Source: Yaniella halotolerans DSM 15476 (GTDB lineage: Bacteria > Actinomycetota > Actinomycetes > Actinomycetales > Micrococcaceae). From it: a stretch of 64,000 nucleotides of DNA. Below, in pieces: positions 36,587-45,933 of the stretch; position 1 is the stretch's first letter; the number at the start of each line of letters is the position of its first letter. A program made the position numbers and the translations under genes. Location of the stretch: assembly GCF_000420805.1 (NCBI RefSeq), contig NZ_ATVQ01000001.1, positions 1,116,001 through 1,180,000 of the forward strand, in the 5' to 3' direction. The notes under the pieces are model-generated. The model did no database searches, was not told where the DNA came from, and saw only the letters and a program-made list of their open reading frames with translations.

Positions 36587-37747
36587 TTAGAGCTTCTCGA
36601 CCTCCGCAAAGAATGCGTCGAACTGATAGTCCAGGAGCAATTGAGCTAGGAAGCCTGCCGTCTGTATGTCCGGCACCCAGTTAAAGACGACCCAGGCCGC
36701 GTTGTCGACCGATTGACGCAAAGCGCGCTCATAGAGCATGACCGTTGCCGGATCATCGTTAGCTGCTTCCTCAACCAACTGACGAGTTTGGAAAATATCG
36801 GAAGAAATCGCTCCGATAATGCCTCGTTCCTGGAGCTGCTCCACACGGGAGATCAGTTCAGCGATGTACATGTCCGTATGCTCATCCGAAGCAATCTCGG
36901 GGTGTGGATCCAAACACTGCGAAGCCCACGCAATCCCCATCGTGGCTTCCAACCTGGACCGAACCACCGAAGCATCATCCCATGGTGCAGGAGCCGAGCC
37001 CTCCTGCAATGCGCGGGTGATCATCGTCAGCTCGTAAATCATCTGCTGGGTTGCGCCGTCTGACGTCGAAACATCGTTTTGCTTGATCTCATCGGGCCAA
37101 TACGCAAAACCTTCATGGTCAATGGGTTCGTCAGCATCCATCGGCCGCAAATCCAGCTCATGGACGACGGTCATCTGCAATGTTTGCTGCGGCAGACGAA
37201 AGACCGGATTTGCACCCTGTTCCAGCGCATCCGACGGCAACTCGCTCCCGAGTGATTCCCCAACCTTCGGCAGTACATGATCCACCAACCGCGCGTAGTT
37301 GCCCGACATGAAATGTCCCAGCAGTCTGCGGTTGACCACGGTCGGTGCACCATAATTCAGCACGATATGCGTGCCGAGACGACACACATCGTCGACGTGT
37401 TGACGCGATAAATACGTGGCATCATCGCTGCGCCCCCGCATGTTGAGGTCGCGCCGATACTGATAGACCGCACCGGTTAACACAATCTGCAACCAACCAT
37501 AGACACCGTGGGCCATGATGTTTTGCTGATTGGCCTGAACCACCTGCACGAACTGAGGTTTAGCGGCCAGATTCCCAGCGCGCCCCAACCACTTGGCGAA
37601 ATCTGCAAGGTTTGTTGGGCCGTACAACTCGAAACTGCGGTCAGTAAGCTTTTGCGCCGACGACGCGAGTGCCTTCAACCCACCGAGTTGTCGGTGGCGA
37701 GTCAGGATGTCATCGGTATCAATTTCGTAATCCGTCACGGCGCCCAT
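36587..37747 (-). CDS. Uncharacterised protein, 386 aa
   Basis: I do not recognise a family. The protein is soluble-looking, without a signal peptide or transmembrane helix, and moderately acidic. Features include several Trp/Tyr-rich segments (FAYWPDEIKQ, WVVFNWVPDIQTAGFLAQLLLDYQFDAFFAEVEKL split across the C-terminus) and a mid-region HELDLRPMDADEPIDHEG. The C-terminal half (about 260-386) appears helical with repeated short hydrophobic blocks. The ATG at 37747 gives MGAVTDYEIDTDD; a longer frame to 37906 would run into the divergent gene's promoter. It is divergent from the ATP-grasp gene (147-bp gap), so they may share regulation. Confidence 0.6.
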   Translation of the reverse strand: MGAVTDYEIDTDDILTRHRQLGGLKALASSAQKLTDRSFELYGPTNLADFAKWLGRAGNLAAKPQFVQVVQANQQNIMAHGVYGWLQIVLTGAVYQYRRDLNMRGRSDDATYLSRQHVDDVCRLGTHIVLNYGAPTVVNRRLLGHFMSGNYARLVDHVLPKVGESLGSELPSDALEQGANPVFRLPQQTLQMTVVHELDLRPMDADEPIDHEGFAYWPDEIKQNDVSTSDGATQQMIYELTMITRALQEGSAPAPWDDASVVRSRLEATMGIAWASQCLDPHPEIASDEHTDMYIAELISRVEQLQERGIIGAISSDIFQTRQLVEEAANDDPATVMLYERALRQSVDNAAWVVFNWVPDIQTAGFLAQLLLDYQFDAFFAEVEKL

Positions 37748-37894
37748 CGTACAACGCGCGGTAGAACAGTGCGCATAAGAGGCCCGTTCCCACGCGGAGT
37801 CGCGTACTTTATACTGAGAACACCGCGCACGATTGCCAAGACATTTGTCTATCTGGTGCGACGCGTAGATTCTATATTCGGGCAGGAGAAGCCC

Positions 37895-39214
37895 ATGCCA
37901 CAGCACATATTTGTTCTAGGACTTGAACCCAGAAACTTAGCAGAGCTTGAGGCGCTGCCTAATGCCGAGCAGTATATTTTTCACAGTCTGCTGACCATCG
38001 AAGAAATGCAAGAGGGCCGTGTGTCCTTTCCCAAGATCTTGCAAAAAGCCCAAGATCGGCTTGACCAATTTGAAGGGCCGATTGACGCCATCGTTGGGTA
38101 CTGGGACTTTCCGGTCAATATGCTGGTGCCGATTCTGTCGCAGCAATACGGCTTGCGCTCCAAAGAGCTGGAAGCGGTGGTCAAGTGTGAGCACAAGTAT
38201 TGGTCTCGGCTTGAACAACAGAACGTGATCGATGTACATCCCGCATTCGGGCTGATCGACGTCGACGACCCGATGGCAACCCTGCCATCGCACATGATAT
38301 ATCCGGTCTGGGTAAAACCGATTCAATCCTTTTCTTCCCAGGGAGCACACTATGCCTCCGATGAAGGCGCACTGCGTGCGGCGCTAGAGACGGAACGGCA
38401 GCAGACGCATAGCACCGGGGATGCTTTTGACGAGGTGCTCAAATTGCTCGACCTGCCCGACGAGGTGGCGGATATCTCCGGGCATGCCTACATGGTGGAA
38501 GAAGCCGTATTCGGTCAGCAGTGCACGCTGGAAGGCTATAGTTGGGGCGAGAAAGTAGAGATCATCGGCGTCGTCGATTCAATTCTCTACGATGACGCCC
38601 CGAGTTTTCTGCGCTATCAATACCCATCGCAACTGCCCGAACATGCGCTAGCAAAAATGGCAGAAACTACCCGCCGAGTGCTCGGTGCGATCGGTCTGAG
38701 AAACAGTACATTCAATATCGAATACTTCTGGGACGAGGCGACGCAGCACCTGGCGTTGCTGGAGATCAATAGTCGACATTCACAATCCCATGCAGAGATT
38801 TTCCGGTGGGTTGACGGTATGCCCAATCACTTAGCCATGATGGACCTTGCTTTGGGACGTCGTCCGCACATGCCAGAGGCGCAAGGCGAGTACCGGATCG
38901 CCGCGAAATGGATGCTCCGACGTTTTAGCGATGGCTTCGTTCATCGGGTGCCGAGTGCTGCAGAAATTGCCGAACTTGAGCAGCGTTTTCCCGCAGTCCA
39001 CATTAAGATTGTGGCAAAGGAACACATGTGGCTGTCGGATCTCGAAGGGCAGGATAGCTATAGCTTCATGTTGGCGGAAGTTTATGTTGCCGGGCAGAGC
39101 GAACGCGAACTGCGATCCATTTACGACTACTGTTGCAATGAGTTGGTGTTCACAATCGAGGATGACATCAAGGAGCAACGTGGCGACGTCTCAGAACGCA
39201 ATGCAACCGACTGA
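37895..39214 (+). CDS. ATP-grasp domain enzyme
   Basis: This 439-residue protein has an ATP-grasp fold. WVKPIQSFSSQGAHYASDEGAL (split at the nucleotide-binding Lys of VKP) is followed by the adenine-binding region YMVEEAVFGQQCTLEGYSWG and the metal-binding E-x-N-x-R signature LLEINSRHSQSHAE. Such enzymes join a carboxylate to an amine or thiol using ATP; the partner substrate here is unknown. ATG at 37895 follows GGAGAA (about 37884). It resembles PylC/carbamoyl-phosphate-synthetase-like carboxylate-amine ligases rather than biotin carboxylase, but this is only impression. Overlaps the next gene, so they are probably coupled. Confidence 0.85.
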   Translation: MPQHIFVLGLEPRNLAELEALPNAEQYIFHSLLTIEEMQEGRVSFPKILQKAQDRLDQFEGPIDAIVGYWDFPVNMLVPILSQQYGLRSKELEAVVKCEHKYWSRLEQQNVIDVHPAFGLIDVDDPMATLPSHMIYPVWVKPIQSFSSQGAHYASDEGALRAALETERQQTHSTGDAFDEVLKLLDLPDEVADISGHAYMVEEAVFGQQCTLEGYSWGEKVEIIGVVDSILYDDAPSFLRYQYPSQLPEHALAKMAETTRRVLGAIGLRNSTFNIEYFWDEATQHLALLEINSRHSQSHAEIFRWVDGMPNHLAMMDLALGRRPHMPEAQGEYRIAAKWMLRRFSDGFVHRVPSAAEIAELEQRFPAVHIKIVAKEHMWLSDLEGQDSYSFMLAEVYVAGQSERELRSIYDYCCNELVFTIEDDIKEQRGDVSERNATD

Positions 39215-39614
39215 GGTCGATCCCAGAGAGTTCATCGCAACCGTGGATCATGCAGTCCGGAGGGCTGACGCCGAACGACTGCTAACCATCATGGGTGGAG
39301 TAACCGGTGAGCGCCCGGTGATGTGGGGTCCGAGCATCATCGGGTTCGGTAGCTACCACTACGTCTACGCTTCGGGGCGGCAAGGCGATGCGCCCGCCGC
39401 AGGGTTTAGCCCGCGAAAGGCGCATCTCGTGGTGTATTTATTGGGAGGTCTTGAGGAGCGTTACGCCGAACAGCTGGCGCAACTCGGCCCCTATAAGGCC
39501 GGGAAGTCCTGCCTGTATCTGAAGAAACTTGAAGACGTCGACGAGACGGTGCTTCGGTTTCTGATCAAGGACTCTTTTGACTTCATCAAGGCGGAGTTTC
39601 CAGACGAGGCTTAG
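39180..39614 (+). CDS. DUF1801 domain-containing protein
   Basis: This 144-residue protein carries the DUF1801 pattern: RRADAERLLTIMGGVTGERPVMWGPSIIGFGSYHYVYASGR (here given as MGGVTGERPVMWGPSIIGFG and YHYVYASGRQ), then KAHLVVYLLGG and YKAGKSCLYLKKLEDVDE. The family forms small, soluble dimers of unknown function. The GTG at 39180, overlapping the end of the ATP-grasp gene, is preferred because AGGAG precedes it by 4 nt; an ATG 7 codons later lacks a site. Its stop overlaps the convergent transporter's stop. Confidence 0.85.
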   Translation: MATSQNAMQPTEVDPREFIATVDHAVRRADAERLLTIMGGVTGERPVMWGPSIIGFGSYHYVYASGRQGDAPAAGFSPRKAHLVVYLLGGLEERYAEQLAQLGPYKAGKSCLYLKKLEDVDETVLRFLIKDSFDFIKAEFPDEA

Positions 39615-40972
39615 TGTTCGTGCGTTTCGAGGTCGAGGTTCTTGGATTCGCGCGTCAGGATGATTGCAATCCCCGAGATGAGGGCCAGACCGACGAGGTA
39701 CCAGATTACGGTGGTCACTGATGTGCCGCCGGAGGCTGCGTAGAGCGAGGCCAGGATGGTTGGGGTAAAGCCCGCCCCGATCAGGGTGGCCAGCTGGTAA
39801 CCCATCGATGCACCTGTATAGCGTGAGCTGGTACCAAACTGCTCGGAAATGAACGCCGCCAACGGACCGAAGATCACCGCGTGTAACGCCAGCGCGATGG
39901 TGAACGCCAGCAGAATGAGCGCCCAGTTATTGGAGCGCATCATGGCAAAGAACGGCTGCAGGAAAGCGACGAATAGGGCGAGGCCCACGAGCATGACCGG
40001 ACGGCGTCCAAAACGGTCGGAAATGTGAGCAAAGTAGATCACGAAGAAGATCGAGGCAACCGAAGCGAATGCGAATGCGTAGAGCACCGAGGCGCGCTCG
40101 GCACCGAATTCGGTCGCGTAGCTTACCGCGAAGGTTGAGAGGAGTACCTGCAGTGCGAAACCGGAAGCACCGGCCAGCATGGTCAAAATCAGGGCTTTCG
40201 GACGACGCAGTACCTCCAAGATGGGCAGTTTCTTCTTGGCCTTGACCGGTTCGTGCTTTTCCTTCTCCAGGGCAGCCAGGAAGATTGGGGACTCAGTGAT
40301 CTTGGAGCGCACGATCATACCGATGACCAGCAGTGCGAAGGATAGTAGGAAGGGTACGCGCCAACCCCAGGACAGGAACTCATCCTGCGGCAGCACCGCC
40401 GCGAACGTGCCGAGCACAAATGTCCCGAGTGCTGCACCGGTTGGTGCACCTGCGTTAGTAAAGGAAGCGGCGAAACCGCGTCGTCCTTTTTCGGAGTGTT
40501 CCAACGCCATCAGCGCGGCACCACCCCATTCACCGCCAACCGCGATGCCCTGGAACATGCGCAACATAACCAGGATGACGGCGCCCCAGGAACCGATCAT
40601 CTCGGCGCTGGGGACGAGGCCGATCAGCGTGGACGCGATGCCCATGATGAACATGGACAGCACCAGCATTTTCTTGCGGCCCAGCTTGTCGCCGAAGTGG
40701 CCGAAGATTGCACCGCCGAGTGGGCGGGCAAGGTAACCCGCTGCGAACGTTCCGTATGAGGCGATGGTCCCGGCCAGCGGATCGAGATCGCTGAAGAAGA
40801 CGGTTGGGAAAACTAATGCTGACGCCGATGCGTAGAGCAGGAAGTCGTAGAACTCGATCGAGGAGCCCAGATAGCTCGAAAGAATGACTCGAAGGGATTC
40901 CTTTTTCTTCTGCGCGGGCGTGAGCTCGTGCAGGGTTGTGTCAGAGGCGGGCACGGTGGCAGAAACGCTCAT
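39611..40972 (-). CDS. MHS-family MFS transporter (organic acid/betaine type)
   Basis: This 453-residue 12-helix symporter has the metabolite:H+ symporter signature: SSIEFYDFLLYASASALVFP, ARPLGGAIFGHFGDKLGRKK, MLRMFQGIAVGGEWGGAALM and FTNAGAPTGAALGTFVLG. The family imports compounds such as proline, betaine, citrate or shikimate with protons; the substrate cannot be told. ATG at 40972 follows AAGGAG and gives MSVSATVPAS; the longer frame is unsupported. Its stop overlaps the DUF1801 stop by 3 bp (convergent). Confidence 0.93.
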   Translation of the reverse strand: MSVSATVPASDTTLHELTPAQKKKESLRVILSSYLGSSIEFYDFLLYASASALVFPTVFFSDLDPLAGTIASYGTFAAGYLARPLGGAIFGHFGDKLGRKKMLVLSMFIMGIASTLIGLVPSAEMIGSWGAVILVMLRMFQGIAVGGEWGGAALMALEHSEKGRRGFAASFTNAGAPTGAALGTFVLGTFAAVLPQDEFLSWGWRVPFLLSFALLVIGMIVRSKITESPIFLAALEKEKHEPVKAKKKLPILEVLRRPKALILTMLAGASGFALQVLLSTFAVSYATEFGAERASVLYAFAFASVASIFFVIYFAHISDRFGRRPVMLVGLALFVAFLQPFFAMMRSNNWALILLAFTIALALHAVIFGPLAAFISEQFGTSSRYTGASMGYQLATLIGAGFTPTILASLYAASGGTSVTTVIWYLVGLALISGIAIILTRESKNLDLETHEH

Positions 40973-41113
40973 GGTGACACTCCTTGAAGTGGGGAAGGTT
41001 CTGTGGTTTGGATCACCGTCAATCCAACTAGAGATAGATGAAGATGTCAAGCATTGCGAAATTGATGCGTTGTGAAACTCAAGAAATTACCGGGTGTGCT
41101 CGTGGAACGCAAA

Positions 41114-41135
41114 AGACCCCGCCGAAGCGGGGTCT
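41114..41135 (-). terminator. Terminator after inositol-3-phosphate synthase
   Basis: AGACCCCGC (41114-41122) pairs with GCGGGGTCT (41127-41135) around a CGAA tetraloop; the plus-strand AAA run before it becomes a T-run on the minus strand. Clear intrinsic terminator. Confidence 0.9.
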
Positions 41136-41171
41136 ATATGCTGTACTGGCTAGTTAACAGCCAGAGAAAGT

Positions 41172-42260
41172 CTAGCGTTCGATGTCTCCAGCGATGAAGG
41201 CTTCGACGAGGTCGTGTGCCATGTCATCGTGGTGTTGCACCGGTGGGGACTTCATGAAGTAGCTCGACGCCGAAAGAATCGGTCCACCGACTTTGCGGTC
41301 TAGGGCGATCTTCGCGGCACGAATCGCATCGATGATCACACCGGCTGAGTTCGGGGCATCCCAAACTTCCAGCTTGTATTCCAGAGAGACTGGTGCGTCA
41401 CCGAAGTTGCGACCTTCGAGGCGGACGAAGGCCCACTTGCGGTCATCCAACCAGGCAACGTAGTCGGATGGGCCAATGTGGACGTCGTCGACATCCAGCT
41501 CAGCCTTGAGATTGGAAGTCACGGCCTGGGTTTTGGAAATCTTCTTGGACTCGAGGCGTTCGCGCTCCAGCATGTTCTTGAAGTCCATATTGCCACCCAC
41601 GTTGAGCTGGTAGGTGCGATCCACGGTCACGCCGCGGGCCTCGAATAGTGCGGCCAAGGCACGGTGGGTGATGGTCGCGCCAATCTGGGATTTGATGTCG
41701 TCACCAATAATTGGCACACCGGCGTCGGTAAATTTTTGGGCCCAGGTCTCATCCGAGGCAATGAACACGGGAAGGGCATTCACGAAGGCAACGCCAGCAT
41801 CAATTGCGGCCTGTGCGTAGTGCTTGGCGGCGGCTTCGGAACCGACCGGGAGGTAGCAGACCAGGACATCGACCTGATCGTCTTTGAGCTGCTGAACGAC
41901 ATCGACTGGTTCAGCATCAGATTCTTCGATGGTTTCGCGGTAGTACTTGCCCAGCCCGTCCAGAGTTGGGCCGCGCAGCACCTGCACACCGGTTTCGGGA
42001 ACGTCGGTGAGCTTGATGGTGTTGTTTTCTGAGGCGCGGATAGCTTCCGAGATGTCGCGGCCAACTTTTTTGGCGTCGACCTCAAAAGCGGTCACGAATT
42101 CGAGATCGGAGACATGATAGTCACCGAACTGTACGTGCATCAGACCCGGAACAACGTCGTCATTCGAGGCATTCTGATAATACTCAACGCCTTCGATCAG
42201 CGAGGTAGCGCAGTTGCCCAGACCGGCGATTGCAACGCGAACTTTTTGGTTGGACAGCAC
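41172..42260 (-). CDS. ino1: Inositol-3-phosphate synthase
   Basis: This NAD-dependent enzyme makes L-myo-inositol 1-phosphate from glucose 6-phosphate. The product feeds mycothiol and phosphatidylinositol, which are actinobacterial hallmarks. The 362-residue protein has the NAD-binding [22 protein letters not shown] (given in parts), then VFVNALPVF-type segments, the catalytic [17 protein letters not shown] and [10 protein letters not shown]. The GTG at 42260 is chosen since AAGGAG lies 4 nt upstream and it gives [13 protein letters not shown]. It is divergent from the GT87-like gene, 119 bp apart. Confidence 0.95.
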   Translation of the reverse strand: MLSNQKVRVAIAGLGNCATSLIEGVEYYQNASNDDVVPGLMHVQFGDYHVSDLEFVTAFEVDAKKVGRDISEAIRASENNTIKLTDVPETGVQVLRGPTLDGLGKYYRETIEESDAEPVDVVQQLKDDQVDVLVCYLPVGSEAAAKHYAQAAIDAGVAFVNALPVFIASDETWAQKFTDAGVPIIGDDIKSQIGATITHRALAALFEARGVTVDRTYQLNVGGNMDFKNMLERERLESKKISKTQAVTSNLKAELDVDDVHIGPSDYVAWLDDRKWAFVRLEGRNFGDAPVSLEYKLEVWDAPNSAGVIIDAIRAAKIALDRKVGGPILSASSYFMKSPPVQHHDDMAHDLVEAFIAGDIER

Positions 42261-42379
42261 GAGACTCCTTGGACGGGATATGGGTTTAAGCCTATGGACC
42301 CCTCGTATTGTACGACAGTTCACCCAACCCTCCGTGCACGTGATGCGGTATAACCTTCGATATCGGTAGACTTTTGCTT

Positions 42380-43834
42380 ATGGCGAGTGAACAGAACCTA
42401 GTGACGGCGAAAGACCCTAGGGGAAAGCACTCGAATTCTGGCCACCATCGCGTGGCACCGCGGGGAAAATACACGGTTGCCGGGCGGATCCGAACATTCT
42501 TCAATCCCGCCCGGGTGCTCATTCTGCTGGTGACGATCGCAGCAATTATTGCAGCAGTGTTGAAGACTCCGTGCCGTACAGGTGGTTGGGGTGCACCCGA
42601 AGTGTATTTCGCCGGGTGCTATGCGGACTGGACGGGGTTGTGGACGTCGCGAGGTTTCGCTGATGATCCTTGGGCGCCGTTCAGATTCGACAGCGGGTTT
42701 GAGTACCCGATCCTCATCGCGGTGATCGCCTCGGTTTTGGCGTGGTTGGCACATGCCGTGGCCGCTGGCGCCGAAAGCTTAGGGTTCGAGGTCGGAACGA
42801 ACGTGGTGTTCTATGACCTAAACTTCTTGGCGGTGGTGGCGTTATGGATGTTCGTGACCGTGGTGGTCGCCAAATTGGCCAGCATTCGGTACTGGGACGC
42901 CGCGATGGTTGCGGTGGCGCCGGGCATCATTTTTGCCGGGTTTATCAACTGGGACATGTGGGCGGTAGCATTCATGGTGACGGCGATGTGGGCCCTCGCC
43001 AAACACCGTTACGCGCTCGCAGGAGTGCTGGTTGGGCTGGGGGCCGCCGTCAAACTGTTCCCGCTGTTCCTGTTGGGCGCCATTATCGTCTTGGCCATTC
43101 GCACCAGACGTTACTACCCGCTCCTGATCACCGCAGCGAGTGCTGCGATTGCCTGGCTGACCGTCAACCTACCGCTCTTGGTGTTCAACCCGGATGCCTG
43201 GGCGGTGTTCTACGAATACTCATCAACCCGTGAACCCGGCTGGTCCTCGATCTGGCATGCTTACACCACCGCAACCGGTGCCGATATCAGCGGGGATGAG
43301 CTGGCCGGGTGGGCCTTTTGGTCCTTTGTCATCGCGTGCGCGGCAATTGCCGTCGTCGGACTCACCACCCGGCACCGTCCACGTCTGGCCCAACTGCTGT
43401 TGTTGATCGTGGCCGTATTTATTCTGGTCAATAAGGTGTACTCGCCGCAGTTTGTGCTCTGGCTGATCCCGCTCATCGTGCTCGCACTGCCCAACTGGCG
43501 CGACTTTCTGATCTTCTCGACCGCCGAACTCCTGCACTTTTGGGCAATCTGGGGCTACCTGTCGGGCCAGACCTCCGGGTTTGATTCCCAACACCTCATG
43601 GACGACACCATTTACGTGGGGGCTGTGGCTCTCCACGTGACCGCGCTGGTCTACCTGATGATCCGGGTGCTCGTCGACATGTACGATCCCATCAACGATC
43701 CAGTACGCACCACGCTCGAGGAAACGACGCATCCGCTGCTGCCGAAAGACGACCCGCTCGGAGCAGAGTTCGACGACGCCGACGATGCTTTCGCGCTGCG
43801 GTCGAGGCGCATCCAGCCTAGACTCGAAGCATGA
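42380..43834 (+). CDS. GT87-like (DUF2029) membrane glycosyltransferase
   Basis: This 484-residue polytopic membrane protein has about ten hydrophobic helices and an extracellular-type loop containing DWTGLWTSRGFADDPWAPF and SGFEYPIL. Helices such as MVAVAPGIIFAGFINWDMWAVAF and KLFPLFLLGAIIVL resemble the GT87/DUF2029 polyprenol-phosphate-mannosyltransferase group, which builds lipomannan-type glycans. The ATG at 42380 follows a TTG that could extend it by two residues; no clear Shine-Dalgarno site precedes either. It overlaps the aminopeptidase gene by 4 bp. The donor and acceptor are unknown. Confidence 0.82.
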   Translation: MASEQNLVTAKDPRGKHSNSGHHRVAPRGKYTVAGRIRTFFNPARVLILLVTIAAIIAAVLKTPCRTGGWGAPEVYFAGCYADWTGLWTSRGFADDPWAPFRFDSGFEYPILIAVIASVLAWLAHAVAAGAESLGFEVGTNVVFYDLNFLAVVALWMFVTVVVAKLASIRYWDAAMVAVAPGIIFAGFINWDMWAVAFMVTAMWALAKHRYALAGVLVGLGAAVKLFPLFLLGAIIVLAIRTRRYYPLLITAASAAIAWLTVNLPLLVFNPDAWAVFYEYSSTREPGWSSIWHAYTTATGADISGDELAGWAFWSFVIACAAIAVVGLTTRHRPRLAQLLLLIVAVFILVNKVYSPQFVLWLIPLIVLALPNWRDFLIFSTAELLHFWAIWGYLSGQTSGFDSQHLMDDTIYVGAVALHVTALVYLMIRVLVDMYDPINDPVRTTLEETTHPLLPKDDPLGAEFDDADDAFALRSRRIQPRLEA

Positions 43835-45084
43835 CCCAATTCCTTGATGATCTAGCCGAGTTCATACACACTTCACCGACCCCGTATCACGTAGTCGCCC
43901 AGGTGGCCTCCCGCGCCACCGAAGCAGGATTCACCGTGGTCAACGACACTCCGGGCGAGCTGCCTGATGCCCCCGGCGGCTACGTCTTAGTTCGTGACGG
44001 CGCCGTCATCGTCTGGCACGTGCCCGAAAACCTGCCCGAACACCCAAGCTTCCGCATCGTTGGTGCCCACACTGATTCCCCAACATTTCGCGTGAAACCA
44101 CTGCCGGATAATACCTCGGCCGGCTACAACCGTGTCGGAGTCGAAGTCTATGGCGGAGCGCTCGCAAACTCCTGGCTCGACCGGGATCTAGGCTTCGCGG
44201 GTCGCCTGATCACCGAACACGGCGAACACCTCGTCCACACACCCCCCATGGCGCGCATTCCGCAGCTAGCCATTCACCTGGACCGCAGCGTCAACGAGGG
44301 GCTGAAGCTGGACCGCCAACACCACCTGGTGCCCATCGTCGGGGCCGGCGGTGAGGTCAACATCATCCACGAAATCGCGAAGTATACCGGCGTCGATCCA
44401 GCCGAAATTACCGGATTCGACCTGCTGCTCACCGATACTCAGCCCCCGGCAACACTGGGTGTTCATGACGACTTCTTCGCTGCACCGCGCTTGGACAACC
44501 TCGTCTCCGTCCACGCCGGACTGCGTGCGATCCTCGACGCCGAATCGGACAAGATCACCATGCTGGCGGCCTTCGACCACGAGGAAGTCGGCTCCGAAAC
44601 CCGCACCGGCGCAGGTGGGCCGCTCCTTGAAGAGATGCTCACCCGCATCCTCACCGCCCAGAGCATTCCGTCCCACTTGCACCGCAGCATCATCGCACAT
44701 TCGATACTGCTCTCGGCCGACGGCGGCCACCTGGTCCACCCCAACTACACTGAACGCCACGACGCTGATCACCGACCACAGCCCAACGCCGGTCCGATTC
44801 TGAAAGTTAACGCCACCCAGCGTTACCTCTCTGACGGGCGCGGCGCCGCCAAGTTCACCCGCTGGGCCGAACGCGCAGAGGTCCCACACCAGGTGTTCGT
44901 GTCGAACAACAACCAGCCGTCCGGGTCAACGATCGGCCCGATTTCGGCTACTCGTTTGGGTATTGAAACCATTGACGCCGGCATTGGCCTACTCTCGATG
45001 CACTCGGCACGCGAAATGTGTGGTGCCCAAGACCCAGAGCACCTGTCCAAGCTGGCCGCAGCGTTCTACGCAGATCAGATCTAG
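43831..45084 (+). CDS. M18-family aminopeptidase
   Basis: This 417-residue metallopeptidase shows the M18 zinc-ligand set: VGAHTDSPTFRVKP (His), DDFFAAPRLDNLVS (Asp), AAFDHEEVGSETRTGAGG (Glu/Glu) and the late HS-x-x-REMCGAQDPEHL with the C-terminal His. It removes N-terminal (often acidic) residues from peptides in the cytoplasm. Starts ATGA within the upstream gene's stop and is followed after 16 bp by a small membrane protein gene. Length is normal. Confidence 0.95.
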   Translation: MTQFLDDLAEFIHTSPTPYHVVAQVASRATEAGFTVVNDTPGELPDAPGGYVLVRDGAVIVWHVPENLPEHPSFRIVGAHTDSPTFRVKPLPDNTSAGYNRVGVEVYGGALANSWLDRDLGFAGRLITEHGEHLVHTPPMARIPQLAIHLDRSVNEGLKLDRQHHLVPIVGAGGEVNIIHEIAKYTGVDPAEITGFDLLLTDTQPPATLGVHDDFFAAPRLDNLVSVHAGLRAILDAESDKITMLAAFDHEEVGSETRTGAGGPLLEEMLTRILTAQSIPSHLHRSIIAHSILLSADGGHLVHPNYTERHDADHRPQPNAGPILKVNATQRYLSDGRGAAKFTRWAERAEVPHQVFVSNNNQPSGSTIGPISATRLGIETIDAGIGLLSMHSAREMCGAQDPEHLSKLAAAFYADQI

Positions 45085-45100
45085 CCTGCAGGAGGCCCCC

Positions 45101-45655
45101 TTGTCGCAGCCGTCCCCGCAGCAGCCACTCCCACCGTCCCCGCCACCACAGTTTCACCAACCACCGCAACTGCCTCCACCGAGCCCGGGGATGGGGTTCG
45201 CGATCGGTGCCGTGATTGCTACCGCAAGCGTGGTTTCGGGCATGGCCGTTTTTGCCATGTTTGAGCCGGACATGGTGGCCCTCATCATGATGACCCTGCC
45301 CTCGGGCATCATGCTCCTCATTGCCGCCATCGTGTTGGCGGTACTCGTGCGCCGACGCAAACGTCGTGGGCTGCCGTGGCATCCCACCATCCCGATCTTG
45401 GTCGTTGCCGGTATCGGGGGTATGCCGCTGATGGCATTGATATCGACCATGATCTTGTTTAGTAGTTCCGGCCACCTGTTCCTGCCGATGACCGTCCTGT
45501 TCACTATTTATGCCATCTTCTTGGGCGGCGGCTTCGCGGTGATCGGAAGCATTGTCGTTGCCGTCATAGCGCACAACCAGCGCAAGAAACTGCTGCCACC
45601 TCCCGGATACTATGCTGCGCACCCAGGCCCCTACTATCCACCGGGCTGGCAGTGA
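45101..45655 (+). CDS. Small proline-rich membrane protein
   Basis: This 184-residue protein has a Pro/Gln-rich N-terminus (SQPSPQQPLPPSPPPQFHQP), four hydrophobic segments (GFAIGAVIATASVVSGMAVF, VALIMMTLPSGIMLLIAAIV, IPILVVAGIGGMPLMALIST, LPMTVLFTIYAIFLGGGFAV), and a C-terminal Pro/Tyr/Gly tail (LPPPGYYAAHPG). TTG at 45101 is chosen because GCAGGAGG lies 5 nt upstream. Such proteins are common in Micrococcales with no known function. Confidence 0.75.
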   Translation: MSQPSPQQPLPPSPPPQFHQPPQLPPPSPGMGFAIGAVIATASVVSGMAVFAMFEPDMVALIMMTLPSGIMLLIAAIVLAVLVRRRKRRGLPWHPTIPILVVAGIGGMPLMALISTMILFSSSGHLFLPMTVLFTIYAIFLGGGFAVIGSIVVAVIAHNQRKKLLPPPGYYAAHPGPYYPPGWQ

Positions 45656-45933
45656 GTCGCGAGGATCTGCTTACCCTCGTGTTATCAACTGTTTATCGAA
45701 ACGTCACTCATCCGTTGAGTGTCAGATGGGTCCAACGCGCGCCGATGCCCCTAGATTGAGAAGTGTCAGAACACTGACCGGAAGGCCCAAAAGGTTATGC
45801 CACGCGACACCAGGGGCCGGTACGGTTCCTGGCCGCACGCAAGGCTCGGGCCGACCGATCACCCCATCCGCGAAACGATGTGAGGCATGGCGGATTCGTT
45901 GATTGATCCGTCTGTCCCTGGTTTGGAGTCACT

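Noticed and set aside
44085-44098. parS-like ATTTCGCGTGAAAC in the aminopeptidase gene
   Set aside because: It has two mismatches, one of them breaking the central CACGTG, and lies in coding sequence for HTDSPTFRVKP, a conserved motif.
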